Shown here: piece by piece, positions 7,639 to 15,301 of the stretch | Position numbering within the stretch: the stretch's first letter is position 1 | How the letters are laid out: each line of letters begins with the position of its first letter | Assembly (NCBI GenBank): GCA_001552765.1 | Contig: KQ959400.1 | Coordinates: 1 to 50,023, forward strand | DNA length: 50,023 nt | From: Bacteroidales bacterium KA00344 | Lineage (GTDB): Bacteria > Bacteroidota > Bacteroidia > Bacteroidales > Bacteroidaceae | Reading direction: 5' to 3' | The notes under the pieces: generated by a model | What the model saw: only the letters and a program-made list of their open reading frames with translations | The model's database searches: none | What the model was told of the DNA's origin: nothing | Program-made: the position numbers and the translations under genes

Positions 7639-7752
7639 ATCGTCCACCTACTGAAAATATGAATGTTAAGCACTGGCAAAGGTAGGCAATCGATGTGTAA
7701 CCGCCAAGCCTTTGCCCGCTTTTTTTTACTTTTTATTGCCAAAATACTGCTT

Positions 7753-7989
7753 TCATGACTTCATGTGATTTTTGATATACTCTAAGTTTTGGTCGATACG
7801 CTGCTGTCTTGCTTCTCGCTCATCGGCTACTATCTTTGACGTTTGGGCGTTTATCTGGTCGGCTATAGTCTGTTTATCCTCCTGTGACAAAACGGCCTTT
7901 AGAAGCGTTTTTTTGCCGTCTGGGGATATACTCCAAACATTTCCTCTCTCGTCCTCATAGCGTTCTGCTACCATGTTCTTGTAACTCAT
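7753..7989 (-). CDS. Small hypothetical protein
   Basis: A 78-residue hydrophilic protein. The first 30 residues (YEDERGNVWSISPDGKKTLLKAVLS) look like a small beta-hairpin, followed by a charged helix (EREARQQRIDQNLEYIKNHMKS). No family recognised. It follows the 81-residue gene with an 11-bp gap and is the last gene before a terminator. Confidence 0.55.
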   Translation of the reverse strand: MSYKNMVAERYEDERGNVWSISPDGKKTLLKAVLSQEDKQTIADQINAQTSKIVADEREARQQRIDQNLEYIKNHMKS

Positions 7990-8000
7990 AATCTAAAAAA

Positions 8001-8246
8001 TTAAATGTTAATAATAAAACCTTGTTTCTTTAACTCTTGAATGTACTTGTAAAAAACACTCTGGCGGTCTGATACGCCAAACTCCTGCCTGTACCATCTT
8101 AACAGACTCACACAGGCCTCAACGGCACGCCTGTTGTACTCTCCACTGTCCAGATAACCCCAAAGGTCTAAATCAAAGCCTATGTTACCACCTGCTGGGA
8201 AATCGCGACCCCTCATAAACTGTTTTAACATCTCCCGTTTATCCAT
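8001..8246 (-). CDS. Small hypothetical protein
   Basis: An 81-residue protein with a KREMLKQFMRGRDF start and a C-terminal segment (LLRWYRQEFGVSDRQSVFYKYIQELKKQGFIINI) that looks like two helices. No domain recognised. The start overlaps the stop of the upstream 112-residue gene by 8 bp, so translation is coupled. Confidence 0.55.
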   Translation of the reverse strand: MDKREMLKQFMRGRDFPAGGNIGFDLDLWGYLDSGEYNRRAVEACVSLLRWYRQEFGVSDRQSVFYKYIQELKKQGFIINI

Positions 8247-8577
8247 TTTCTTTTTCCTCCTGTATCTTTATAATCTTATCTGTAATTTTATTAACAAACT
8301 CATCGGGAGCCTCATCTATCAACCTTTCAAGGGCTTTATATTCTGCCTCTATCTGGGTTTGAATGTCTACACTCGCTTGTTTGGGTAATACATAATTAAT
8401 CAATCGCTCAACAAACAATAACCGCTGGTATGGCTGCAATGCTCTCAAATCTTTAATTATCTGCTCCCTGTTGTCGTTAATCAAGTTCCTGATAAACTCT
8501 TTCAGACTTGAAGTAATCTTGTTTGGCGTTCCCTTTTTCCTGCCCCCTGTCTTTGGCGTTCCTCTTGGTCTTCCCAT
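8239..8577 (-). CDS. Small basic protein with phage-like GRP/GTPNK N-terminus
   Basis: A 112-residue protein beginning GRPRGTPKTGGRKKGTPNK, an AT-hook-like basic tail also seen at the N-terminus of many phage small-terminase and phage-plasmid DNA-binding proteins. The rest is helical (SLKEFIRNLINDNREQIIKDL). It is most likely a DNA-binding protein of the element; the exact role is unknown. It heads a three-gene cluster and has a candidate operator palindrome 67 bp upstream. Confidence 0.6.
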   Translation of the reverse strand: MGRPRGTPKTGGRKKGTPNKITSSLKEFIRNLINDNREQIIKDLRALQPYQRLLFVERLINYVLPKQASVDIQTQIEAEYKALERLIDEAPDEFVNKITDKIIKIQEEKENG

Positions 8578-8643
8578 ATCTATTTTGTAACTATTTTAGA
8601 AAATAATAATTATTGCACACTCTGATTATGTAGAATTGTTAAA

Positions 8644-8660
8644 TTACCAATATTTGGTAA
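8644..8660. promoter_or_regulatory. Palindrome TTACCAA-TAT-TTGGTAA
   Basis: Seven-bp perfect arms around TAT. The same palindrome with TTT in the centre lies at 9657-9675, upstream of the replication gene. Both copies precede minus-strand genes, which suggests a shared operator. Confidence 0.55.
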
Positions 8661-8708
8661 CTCGTGCAACTTATTATAATAAGTAACTAATTTGGCACTT
8701 TTGCACAC

Positions 8709-9638
8709 TCATACATAAGCACCACAATTTTTTATCTCGTTGTCAAGTTCTTTTACCAACTCATCGGACACGGTAATATCTTCTTTGCTGGCTACTTCCT
8801 TGATTTTGGCTTTCAATCTGCTGTAATATTTCCTATCTTCAAAAGCATTTATCTTTTTCAACTCGTCCAGAAACTCCAAAATCTGGGTTGGGTCGCTCTG
8901 GTTGATAAGCCTTGCCACAAATACGTTAAAAGCGTCTGAAACGGTTTTAATCTCATTCATTGCATTTGGTTTTATTTGGTTTTGCTTTGATATTGAAAAA
9001 TAACTACTCTGGTAGCGTCTCATAACGGCGCGGTAAAAACCTGCTTCTGCAAGGGTTGAGGCTTTGACCTCTGGCACATTAAACATCTTTGCTAAACGCC
9101 AATTAAGCCTCATCTCATAGCGCAATAGATTACCGTCCAGCGGGCAATCAATCCCCTTTGCCTTTGCGTCTGCTGCCTTATCATAGAAGCAAAGCACTTT
9201 TCTCTGCTGCTTTCCTTTGTAGTATAGTGTTTGCTGCTCAACATGATAACGGTGTAGTCGTGGCATCTCTCCAAGCTTGGCAAGATAATCAGCAACGGGG
9301 TGCTTCATTAGAAAATTAGTGCCAAATTCAACACCTTTTACATCGGCTTTTTCTGCATTGAAATGCAACTTGTCACTTATCTTTTCTATCGATTGGGCGG
9401 TGGCGTGCCTATCCAGCGGGTAAACATTGCTCCCGTATAGGAATTTGGGCAAGCTGCCAATAATAGAGACCCCATTTGGGAAAACAGATACTTTTAGACC
9501 GCCAATGCTGCCAAATGTTTTAATTTCTCCCGTCTCCAAATCGGCCTCCTGCTTGCCTCTATCCAGATAGTTGGCTATAAGAGGGTAACCAGCGTCCACT
9601 ATAGCCCTGTCTATCCACAATTTAACCTTGTCGTACAT
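8709..9638 (-). CDS. Replication initiator, phage gpII / Rep_trans-like
   Basis: A 309-residue protein. The block TLYYKGKQQRKVLCFYDKAADAKAKG followed about 20 residues later by LLRYEMRLN matches the arrangement seen in filamentous-phage gpII/X and Rep_trans initiators (a short basic strand, then YDK, then a R-x-E-x-R strand). Candidate catalytic elements are the His pair in RLHRYHVEQ and tyrosines in RRYQSSYFS, but a canonical HUH motif is not clear, so the family call rests on the YDK/RYEMRL pattern. It would nick the element for rolling-circle replication. Palindromes flank it on both sides. Confidence 0.7.
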   Translation of the reverse strand: MYDKVKLWIDRAIVDAGYPLIANYLDRGKQEADLETGEIKTFGSIGGLKVSVFPNGVSIIGSLPKFLYGSNVYPLDRHATAQSIEKISDKLHFNAEKADVKGVEFGTNFLMKHPVADYLAKLGEMPRLHRYHVEQQTLYYKGKQQRKVLCFYDKAADAKAKGIDCPLDGNLLRYEMRLNWRLAKMFNVPEVKASTLAEAGFYRAVMRRYQSSYFSISKQNQIKPNAMNEIKTVSDAFNVFVARLINQSDPTQILEFLDELKKINAFEDRKYYSRLKAKIKEVASKEDITVSDELVKELDNEIKNCGAYV

Positions 9639-9656
9639 ACTGTTACCCTGTTATTT

Positions 9657-9675
9657 GTTACCAATTTTTGGTAAC
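9657..9675. promoter_or_regulatory. Palindrome GTTACCAA-TTT-TTGGTAAC
   Basis: Eight-bp perfect arms, 18 bp upstream of the replication gene start; an extra GTTACC half-site lies 15 bp away at 9642. Partner of the palindrome at 8644-8660. It could be an operator for the replication gene or part of the origin. Confidence 0.55.
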
Positions 9676-9678
9676 ACT

Positions 9679-10200
9679 TCACCTATTAGATTGCTTCCTC
9701 AACGCCTTTATTTCCTCTACAAAGCCGCCCATTGCAAGTTGCTTGCAGTAAGCAGATATAGGCACTTTAGCTCCCTCCAGTACGATTAACTCTATTGCTG
9801 TAGGTATAAGGTTGGTTGGGTCGCTGTGATTAGCCTCAACAAGGAATAAGTAACCATCGTTACGGTATTCATAGAATGGGTTGGGCTTGTTGTCCTTGCT
9901 GTATTTTGGCTTGTCAAGCGGATAACCGTATGCGTAACCAGATAGACGACCGTCTACAAACCATTCCTTAAGGCCTGTAAAGTTGAGGCTATTTTTGCCC
10001 TGCAATCTCATGGACGGTACATTGTTTCCCTCCTTGATTTTTTCCAAAAGGTTGAAAGATATTTTGCCGTCTCTCCCCTTTAGTTGTTCCATAGGTGGGT
10101 AATAACCTGCTTGCACTGCAATCGTGTATTTAGGCGTTTTCTTTCCTGTGGCGGTGCTATAAATCATTTTAGCGTAATAGCGTATATTTGGCGTATTCAT
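9679..10200 (-). CDS. Hypothetical protein between HTH and replication genes
   Basis: About 173 residues, starting at the ATG at 10200, which overlaps the stop of the HTH gene as ATGA. An in-frame ATG at 10221 would overlap that gene further and is less likely. The protein is soluble with several beta-prone, aromatic segments (IRYYAKMIYSTATGKKTPKY, YEYRNDGYLFLVEANHS). I do not recognise a domain. The position just before the replication initiator would suit a replication accessory or single-strand-binding protein, which is inference from context only. Confidence 0.55.
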   Translation of the reverse strand: MNTPNIRYYAKMIYSTATGKKTPKYTIAVQAGYYPPMEQLKGRDGKISFNLLEKIKEGNNVPSMRLQGKNSLNFTGLKEWFVDGRLSGYAYGYPLDKPKYSKDNKPNPFYEYRNDGYLFLVEANHSDPTNLIPTAIELIVLEGAKVPISAYCKQLAMGGFVEEIKALRKQSNR

Positions 10201-10484
10201 TTTGCACCTCCTTTCTGACAATAGTCTATTGCCCTATCCGTTATCTCTATGTCTGTCGATACTCTGTTACTCTGTAGCCATGCTTCCAACTCTTGGCGGT
10301 TGAAATAACACATTTTGCCCATCGGTTTAAAGTGTGGTATCTGTTGCCTCATAGTGAGTTTGTACAGATAACTTTTTGAAATACCCATGTAGCGGGCGGC
10401 CTCATCACTTGTTAAAATTTCCTTTGTGCAATTAATGATGTTTGCCGTAACTTGGTCGGCAACCTGCTTTAATTCCTCTGTCAT
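10197..10484 (-). CDS. Excisionase-family helix-turn-helix protein
   Basis: Residues from about 22 to 85 (EILTSDEAARYMGISKSYLYKLTMRQQIPHFKPMGKMCYFNRQELEAWLQSNR) form a typical helix_turn_helix_17 excisionase-like winged helix. In small integrative elements such proteins direct excision or regulate replication genes. The gene leads the replication cluster and is coupled to the 173-residue gene. A 260-bp gene-free stretch upstream (10485-10744) presumably holds its promoter; I see no consensus box there. Confidence 0.8.
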   Translation of the reverse strand: MTEELKQVADQVTANIINCTKEILTSDEAARYMGISKSYLYKLTMRQQIPHFKPMGKMCYFNRQELEAWLQSNRVSTDIEITDRAIDYCQKGGAK

Positions 10485-10744
10485 GTTGTTTGTTTTTTAT
10501 TCTGACTGTCTGGGAATAGGTGCAAGGCTATCCCATCTTTGCCCGTGTGTCAGTTCTGCAAGTCTTACACTCCTTGCTTCACTTTGACACTGCAAAGAAA
10601 GCCATAAACAATCAAACAATAAAAAGGAAATAAAGAATAAATAAGGCGGCTTTTATGTGCTAAAAACCGTTGATTTTTGCTTATATTTTTTACACAGTTA
10701 CTGATATTCAAATGTTTACATAATTTGTAAACGATTTAGATAAA

Positions 10745-11233
10745 CTAACCTTTTCCAATAACTTTTATTAACACTTCTTTTAGCTTTTCATGGTCAGCAC
10801 TATACTTTAGTTGCCCTGCATCGCTTTTTATAACGGTAATCTTTTCGCCGTGTTTATCAGCAAATAATGTTAATATAGCTGCCAATTGTCCACGCTTAAA
10901 GCCGTCAAGACCACGTGAAAAAATCTCACAAATAAAATATCTTAACAGTTGTTTGTTTTTCAACCATCTAATAGGCCTAAACGGTGTATCGTCAAAACAC
11001 AATAGAATGCCAAACAAAACTCTAAAATGTGCTAACTTGGTATCTTTTGGAACAAAGCCGTTTTCTTTCAGTTTATCCAACAGTTCAGCGGTTTTATCAT
11101 TTGGCGGCAATTGTGCAAATGGAAGCAATGTGCCCTGCTTGCATATTTCCATAAACCTATAAAAATCATTTCCCAAACTCGCTTCTCTATATTCTGAACT
11201 GTAATCAATATCATAATTAAACCAATCTTCCAT
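10745..11233 (-). CDS. Hypothetical protein adjacent to integrase 2
   Basis: A 162-residue soluble protein, acidic at the N-terminus (MEDWFNYDIDYSSEYREASLG) and helical afterwards. No domain recognised. The start is 12 bp after the integrase stop, so the two genes are probably one transcript. Proteins in this position can help recombination, but nothing in the sequence shows that. Confidence 0.55.
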   Translation of the reverse strand: MEDWFNYDIDYSSEYREASLGNDFYRFMEICKQGTLLPFAQLPPNDKTAELLDKLKENGFVPKDTKLAHFRVLFGILLCFDDTPFRPIRWLKNKQLLRYFICEIFSRGLDGFKRGQLAAILTLFADKHGEKITVIKSDAGQLKYSADHEKLKEVLIKVIGKG

Positions 11234-11245
11234 TTTATTATATGC

Positions 11246-12478
11246 TTAAATATTGGAAACGTCTATCTGTGGCAAACTGTTTATAGCTGCTTCTTTTAGG
11301 CTGTCAACCGCTCTTGTGTACTTCTCTGTATGCTTTAGTCCAGAGTGCCCTAACAGGTTTGCCACTGTCTTTATATTAGCCCCGTTGTTAAGGATATTCA
11401 CGGCAAAGCTATGGCGGGCACAATGCCAAGTGATATGCTTGTTTATTCCTGCACGCTTAACCCACCGTTTAAGGGCTTTTGAGCACATTTCATAACTTGG
11501 CATTGGAAATATAAGTCCGTCCCTGTCTTCTGGGCGTTGAGGCTCTCCAATCAACTTTAGTAAGCCATTGTTTAGTGGTATCACAACGCCGCTGTTTGCG
11601 CTGTGTCCCTTTGTCTTGCTTTGCTCAAACTTCAATAGCTTGTTGGAATAGTCCACGTTGGCAAAGGTAAGGTCTTTCACATCACAAAACCTTAAACCAC
11701 AATATAGACAAAAGATAAACGCCCGTCTGATATTTGGGTTTTCATACTCATGGTGAGTTGCTATTAACTGCTGTATCTCATCTGGTGATAACACTTCTTT
11801 TTTTAGCTGTTGCCCATCTACTTTTATGGTTATTCCCGTGCAAGGGTTTTTAATCATCACATCATGCTCAATGGCATATTTAATCACTTTCTTAAAGCGT
11901 GCATAAATACTTCTTGCACCCTCTCCAACACTTCTTGTCTGCAAATACTCGGTGAAAGCCTCCACCATGTCTTTTGTTATCTGACTTGGCTTTATCTTGT
12001 TGGCAAACTTGCTATACTCTGGCGTGTCGTTTAGAAAGTCCACAAAGCGATTAAGGGCAACCACTAACATTCTGTAATCTTTCTTGGTGTAATTGTCAAT
12101 GTAACTTTGAAAATAGTCAAGAAAATTAATATCACGGCTTTTCCTTAACCTGTAACCCTCCACACTCTCTAATAATTCTTGCCCACGCTCAAACCTTATT
12201 TTCTTTGCAAGCTCCAACGTTTCTTTATTCTGTAGTCGTTCCATTGGTGTTCTGGGGGCTTGCCAGAGATATAGTTTTAGGTACTCACGCTTATTGTTTA
12301 CCCGCTTGTACTCCCTGCCCGTCTTGCTGCTTATTGCCATATCATAACCTAAATAGAAATCAAGGAACAGACTTTCCCGCCCATCGCTCAAAATCTTAGC
12401 ACCTAATTTGGGGTTATCGGTGCTGTCTGTACTGATAATATAAGTGTTGTCAGCCCTGTAATTTTTCCTTTGTGCCAT
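11246..12478 (-). CDS. int: Tyrosine recombinase (integrase) of element 2
   Basis: A 410-residue phage-type integrase: N-terminal arm domain, SAM-like core-binding domain (YFQSYIDNYTKKDYRMLVVAL region) and catalytic domain. Catalytic residues are Arg in YCGLRFCDVKDL, Lys in EQSKTKGHS, His and Arg in TWHCARHSF, His in LLGHSG and Tyr in TEKYTRAVD. I place the start at the ATG at 12478 (MAQRKNYRADNTY), downstream of a perfect -7 box at 12507-12514; the in-frame start at 12529 is upstream of that box. It differs clearly from integrase 1. Confidence 0.93.
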   Translation of the reverse strand: MAQRKNYRADNTYIISTDSTDNPKLGAKILSDGRESLFLDFYLGYDMAISSKTGREYKRVNNKREYLKLYLWQAPRTPMERLQNKETLELAKKIRFERGQELLESVEGYRLRKSRDINFLDYFQSYIDNYTKKDYRMLVVALNRFVDFLNDTPEYSKFANKIKPSQITKDMVEAFTEYLQTRSVGEGARSIYARFKKVIKYAIEHDVMIKNPCTGITIKVDGQQLKKEVLSPDEIQQLIATHHEYENPNIRRAFIFCLYCGLRFCDVKDLTFANVDYSNKLLKFEQSKTKGHSANSGVVIPLNNGLLKLIGEPQRPEDRDGLIFPMPSYEMCSKALKRWVKRAGINKHITWHCARHSFAVNILNNGANIKTVANLLGHSGLKHTEKYTRAVDSLKEAAINSLPQIDVSNI

Positions 12479-12506
12479 TTTGTTTGCTCTTTGTGTCTCT
12501 TGGTTG

Positions 12507-12514
12507 CAAATATA
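12507..12514 (-). promoter_or_regulatory. Integrase 2 promoter -7 box
   Basis: TATATTTG on the minus strand matches TAnnTTTG and lies 29 bp upstream of the ATG at 12478. The 25-bp repeat at 12530-12554 occupies the -33 side, so a protein bound to the repeat could control integrase transcription. Confidence 0.55.
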
Positions 12515-12529
12515 GGTTTTATTTTTCAC

Positions 12530-12554
12530 TCTGGGTATAAACAGGGTATAAACT
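12530..12554 (+). repeat. 25-bp direct repeat, right copy
   Basis: Identical to 6508-6532. It contains two GGGTATAAAC words in tandem. See the left copy for its possible roles. Confidence 0.7.
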
Positions 12555-12636
12555 TTTAGTTAAATATTGTCTTTTTTATGAAAACAAAGGAAATGTACCA
12601 AAGTTTATACCTCTGATTATCATTCACTTAGTTTCA

Positions 12637-12682
12637 TCTGGGTACACAATTTTATCTGGGTACCATATCGGGTCTGGGTACA
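12637..12682 (+). repeat. Three TCTGGGTAC copies with 18-bp spacing, including right element border
   Basis: TCTGGGTAC occurs at 12637, 12655 and 12673, each 18 bp from the next. The third lies inside CGGGTCTGGGTACA (12669-12682), the match to 6451-6464. The rest of the gene-free stretch 12555-12935 holds the terminator at 12688 and the tandem repeat at 12774. Confidence 0.6.
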
Positions 12683-12687
12683 AAGAG

Positions 12688-12737
12688 TAAAAGCTAAGTA
12701 TTGAGAAATCAATTACTTAGCTTTTATCGTTTTTTTG
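12688..12737 (+). terminator. Strong hairpin terminator right of the element border
   Basis: TAAAAGCTAAGTA (12688-12700) and TACTTAGCTTTTA (12714-12726) are perfect complements; inside, TTGA-GAAA-TCAA adds a tetraloop stem. A seven-T run follows on the plus strand. It terminates a plus-strand gene that must lie on the far side of the inserted elements. Confidence 0.75.
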
Positions 12738-12773
12738 AAAATTCCCGCAAAAGTAGAAGAAGACTGTGCCATT

Positions 12774-12819
12774 CTGCAAGAGAGGTGAGACAGAGCCTGC
12801 AAGAGAGGTAAGACTGAGC
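12774..12819 (+). repeat. Two tandem 23-bp repeats
   Basis: The unit begins CTGCAAGAGAGGT and occurs at 12774-12796 and 12797-12819 with two mismatches. It lies between the element border and the DUF4153 gene. Function unknown. Confidence 0.5.
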
Positions 12820-12935
12820 GTTTCAAAGTTTTACGAAAGAAAGGGTGTTGTTTTATGTTGTAGCGGGGTGAATGCTTGGTCTTCTAAGCATATTGATAAT
12901 CACATTGAATGGTTTTTCCGGAATTATACTTTGGG

Positions 12936-14615
12936 CTAATAGAAGATGCAGGCCTGAAAGGTAAGTGTGTTGCTGTAGGTGTAATAACACAGCGAACTGA
13001 GATAGACAGTGGCCTGCGATATGTTGAACGTCCAGTAAGGCTTCTTTTGCGACTGCATAGCGCGCAGTTGCTTCACGGAGAACGACAGGGGCAGGGTGCG
13101 TTCGTGCCCGTTTTCGCTCAGTGTGATGGTACACGAGAGTGTATCGCCTGCGAGACGGACCTCTTCGCCCGTGAAAAAGGTGCTGGCACAGTGGCGCTTG
13201 CCGGGAGGCACGGGGAAGCTCTGCTCGGACATGCTCGAGCTGCGAACTGTCAGGTCTCCATCGTTTTCAGCACTCTCCTTATCATAACTTTTTATGACAT
13301 AAGCAATGGCAGCAGAGTCGGCCAGCTTGGAGAGTTCATGCTTTTCGTAGGTTTGGGCGAGATAGAGGAGCTGGTCTGAAACTTGCCGATGCTGTTCGGT
13401 GGTATCGCGTTTCCATGTTTTAACGTCTTCTACGTTCATCGGAAAGCGGTAAATGTCGTTAGCCGCCATAGCCATCTTGATTTTGGCTGAGAGCAAACGC
13501 AACGTGATGTTGGCAAAACTTTGCGGTCCTACTGAGCTTGCCACAAGAAGGAAGACAAACGAGGCGGGTATCCACGCAATGCGCTTGGATTTGCGCACGA
13601 TGAGCCAAAGGCACACTCCGTAGCACCAGAGATTGAACAGTGCAAGGTAAAGTCGAGGCACCGTGATGCCGTAGTCGCTGAAACGGCGCACGATGCCGAT
13701 TGTCATGAGCAGTAGAAGTGGCAACACCAATATGGGCAGCAGGCGGGTGAAAGTGCGGTCAAACTTCCGCGTGTCGTCAAACCGGGAGGGATAGAGCAAG
13801 ACCGTGAGGCTCACCATCAACAGCATGAGCACCGAGACGAGCCACGACACCCATCCGTCGGGCAGTTGCCAGGTGATGAGTATCTTGGCAGCGTAGGCAT
13901 AAAGCGTAATGAGATAAGCCACCGTGAGCGGCACAAACAGATAGTGTACCACGGCGTTGGCCCATCGGGGCATGCCTTGGGCGGACCGGTCGTGCTTGCG
14001 CTGGCCACCGGGCAGAAGCTGCAGGAAGAGGACAGGCGTGATGCATCCCAGACACACAATGGCGATGTCGACCCACACGTTGTCCCATAGCTGTAGCGAG
14101 AACAACTCTTTAAAAGAGGTGAACAACAGGCTGATACCACTCCAAAAAATGTTGCTCACGACAATGGCAACGACGGCGGCAAGCAATGTGCGGAATGTGA
14201 AATGCCACAGTGGAAGGTCGGTTTTCTCTTTCGTAAACGACACTAAGAAGCCGGCGATGACCATAGCCACCATGAGGGAGACGAGGGCTGTCACATGGAT
14301 GATGCCCAGCTCCCATTCCGAAACAAGGTAGATCATGAATCCCAACCACGCGAGTTGAGTCGCCAGCTGTACGCCCCAACTGAGCCGTCGGTTGTCGGTC
14401 TCCTCGTCCCAGAGACGCAACACGGCCGATAGCAAAGCCGCCGAAGCGGTGTAGAATGTGGCGAAGAAACAGTATTTCTCCTCAGTAATGACGTCATGGG
14501 TGACGCAAATGGCGCATACAGTGAAAGCAAGGATAAACGCTAAGGCAATGGGGAAGCGTGTGCACATCGCCACAAATTGATCCCGGATAGCGGAGAAAGA
14601 TATTTTTTTCATCAT
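12936..14615 (-). CDS. DUF4153 multi-pass membrane protein
   Basis: A 559-residue protein with about eleven hydrophobic helices up to residue 370 (for example ALAFILAFTVCAICVTH and LVSVLMLLMVSLTVLLY) and a hydrophilic C-terminal domain of about 180 residues. Length and layout match the Bacteroidota DUF4153 family of inner-membrane proteins of unknown function. The internal stretch TFRTLLAAVVAIVVSNIFWSGISLLF is typical. A TATCTTTG box at 14651-14658 lies upstream. It is the first chromosomal gene after the mobile island and shows no sign of disruption. Confidence 0.8.
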   Translation of the reverse strand: MMKKISFSAIRDQFVAMCTRFPIALAFILAFTVCAICVTHDVITEEKYCFFATFYTASAALLSAVLRLWDEETDNRRLSWGVQLATQLAWLGFMIYLVSEWELGIIHVTALVSLMVAMVIAGFLVSFTKEKTDLPLWHFTFRTLLAAVVAIVVSNIFWSGISLLFTSFKELFSLQLWDNVWVDIAIVCLGCITPVLFLQLLPGGQRKHDRSAQGMPRWANAVVHYLFVPLTVAYLITLYAYAAKILITWQLPDGWVSWLVSVLMLLMVSLTVLLYPSRFDDTRKFDRTFTRLLPILVLPLLLLMTIGIVRRFSDYGITVPRLYLALFNLWCYGVCLWLIVRKSKRIAWIPASFVFLLVASSVGPQSFANITLRLLSAKIKMAMAANDIYRFPMNVEDVKTWKRDTTEQHRQVSDQLLYLAQTYEKHELSKLADSAAIAYVIKSYDKESAENDGDLTVRSSSMSEQSFPVPPGKRHCASTFFTGEEVRLAGDTLSCTITLSENGHERTLPLSFSVKQLRAMQSQKKPYWTFNISQATVYLSSLCYYTYSNTLTFQACIFY

Positions 14616-14650
14616 CAGAGAGTCTAAAGTCGAACGAAAAATAATTTCAG

Positions 14651-14658
14651 CAAAGATA
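14651..14658 (-). promoter_or_regulatory. -7 box of the DUF4153 gene
   Basis: TATCTTTG on the minus strand, 35 bp upstream of the start; no good -33 box is visible. Confidence 0.45.
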
Positions 14659-14990
14659 GGAAAAATGTGCTAACCTTCCTTGATTTTTCATTATTTTAAA
14701 TGTCGGAAGCGGTTGTTTCCCTAAAAAAACACAAGTATTGCTGTTCTGCAATATTGAGTTGCTCAATGCGTTTTTTCTTTACAAACAGCCCCGTATGCTT
14801 CGCGTATTTCAAAATAATCTTGCTTCCGTCCGAAATTCGCGAATTTTACGATAATTCGTAATATGTTCATAATCAGTGTGTTTTGTTTTTGTTCCCTTAT
14901 GTCCTCAATCCGTTCGTCTGCGATTACATATCTAATGGCAGTGCGGAAAGGGTTCAACCACCCTGCGGATGAGGCTTAGTGGTGCTGTGG

Positions 14991-15163
14991 TTAGGGCTTA
15001 ATCATACCGCCGTTAAGGCTCCGCCATGATAGGACGGAATACAATCCTCACTGAGAGGGCAGTTTCGAGGTTGAGCGAGGGGGGAATGAGCGGGAAAACA
15101 TAGCCCTTTTTGCGCTGGATGATCCGAAAATAATGACCGAAAAACGGTAATTCTTTTTTACAG
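14991..15163 (+). repeat. Dispersed repeat, copy A
   Basis: About 170 bp that recurs in inverted orientation at the right window end (49857-50023). Identical stretches include CATAGCCCTTTTTGCGCTGG (15099-15118) and TACCGCCGTTAAGGCTCCGC around 15005; both copies end near AAAAACGGTAA. It encodes no gene. Confidence 0.8.
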
Positions 15164-15250
15164 TTTTAGGTAGAGAGCATATACCTGTCGAAGAGTTGTA
15201 TGGCAGGTGTCTTTGCCATGCTTAATTATTTTTTAGGCATGAAAGAAAGA

Positions 15251-15278
15251 GCCGTGACACCCACGAGGATGTCACGGC
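15251..15278 (-). terminator. Terminator after the 58-residue gene
   Basis: GCCGTGACA (15251-15259) and TGTCACGGC (15270-15278) form a perfect 9-bp stem; the minus strand continues TCTTTCTTTC. It begins 23 bp after the stop codon at 15302. Confidence 0.75.
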
Positions 15279-15301
15279 CCGGTATTGATCGTCAGAAACT
15301 G

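Larger units (their letters stand above)
6451..12682 (-). mobile_element. Element 2: small integrative element with a gpII/Rep_trans-like replication gene
   Basis: About 6.2 kb bounded by CGGGTCTGGGTACA at 6451-6464 and 12669-12682, with a perfect 25-bp repeat just inside each end (6508-6532 and 12530-12554). Every gene is on the minus strand: integrase, unknown, HTH, unknown, replication initiator, and five small unknowns. There is no relaxase, capsid, Zot-type ATPase or recognisable cargo. Either repeat pair could be the true attachment duplication. The whole stretch differs from the flanking chromosome by its AT-richness and strand uniformity. Confidence 0.7.
14616..15250. other. Gene-poor spacer containing repeat-associated sequence
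   Basis: No convincing gene. A minus-strand open frame with a TTG start (14763-14957, 64 codons, ending EIREAYGAVCKEKTH) abuts the dispersed repeat at 14991-15163 and may be part of the same repeat unit; I do not count it as a gene. Confidence 0.4.

Noticed and set aside
6451..12682. Element 2 as an integrated filamentous phage
   Set aside because: There is a gpII-like gene, but no Zot/pI-type P-loop protein, no small coat proteins with a membrane helix and no adsorption protein.
14763..14957. Minus-strand open frame of 64 codons near the dispersed repeat
   Set aside because: It needs a TTG start and abuts repeat sequence; no independent sign of coding was found.
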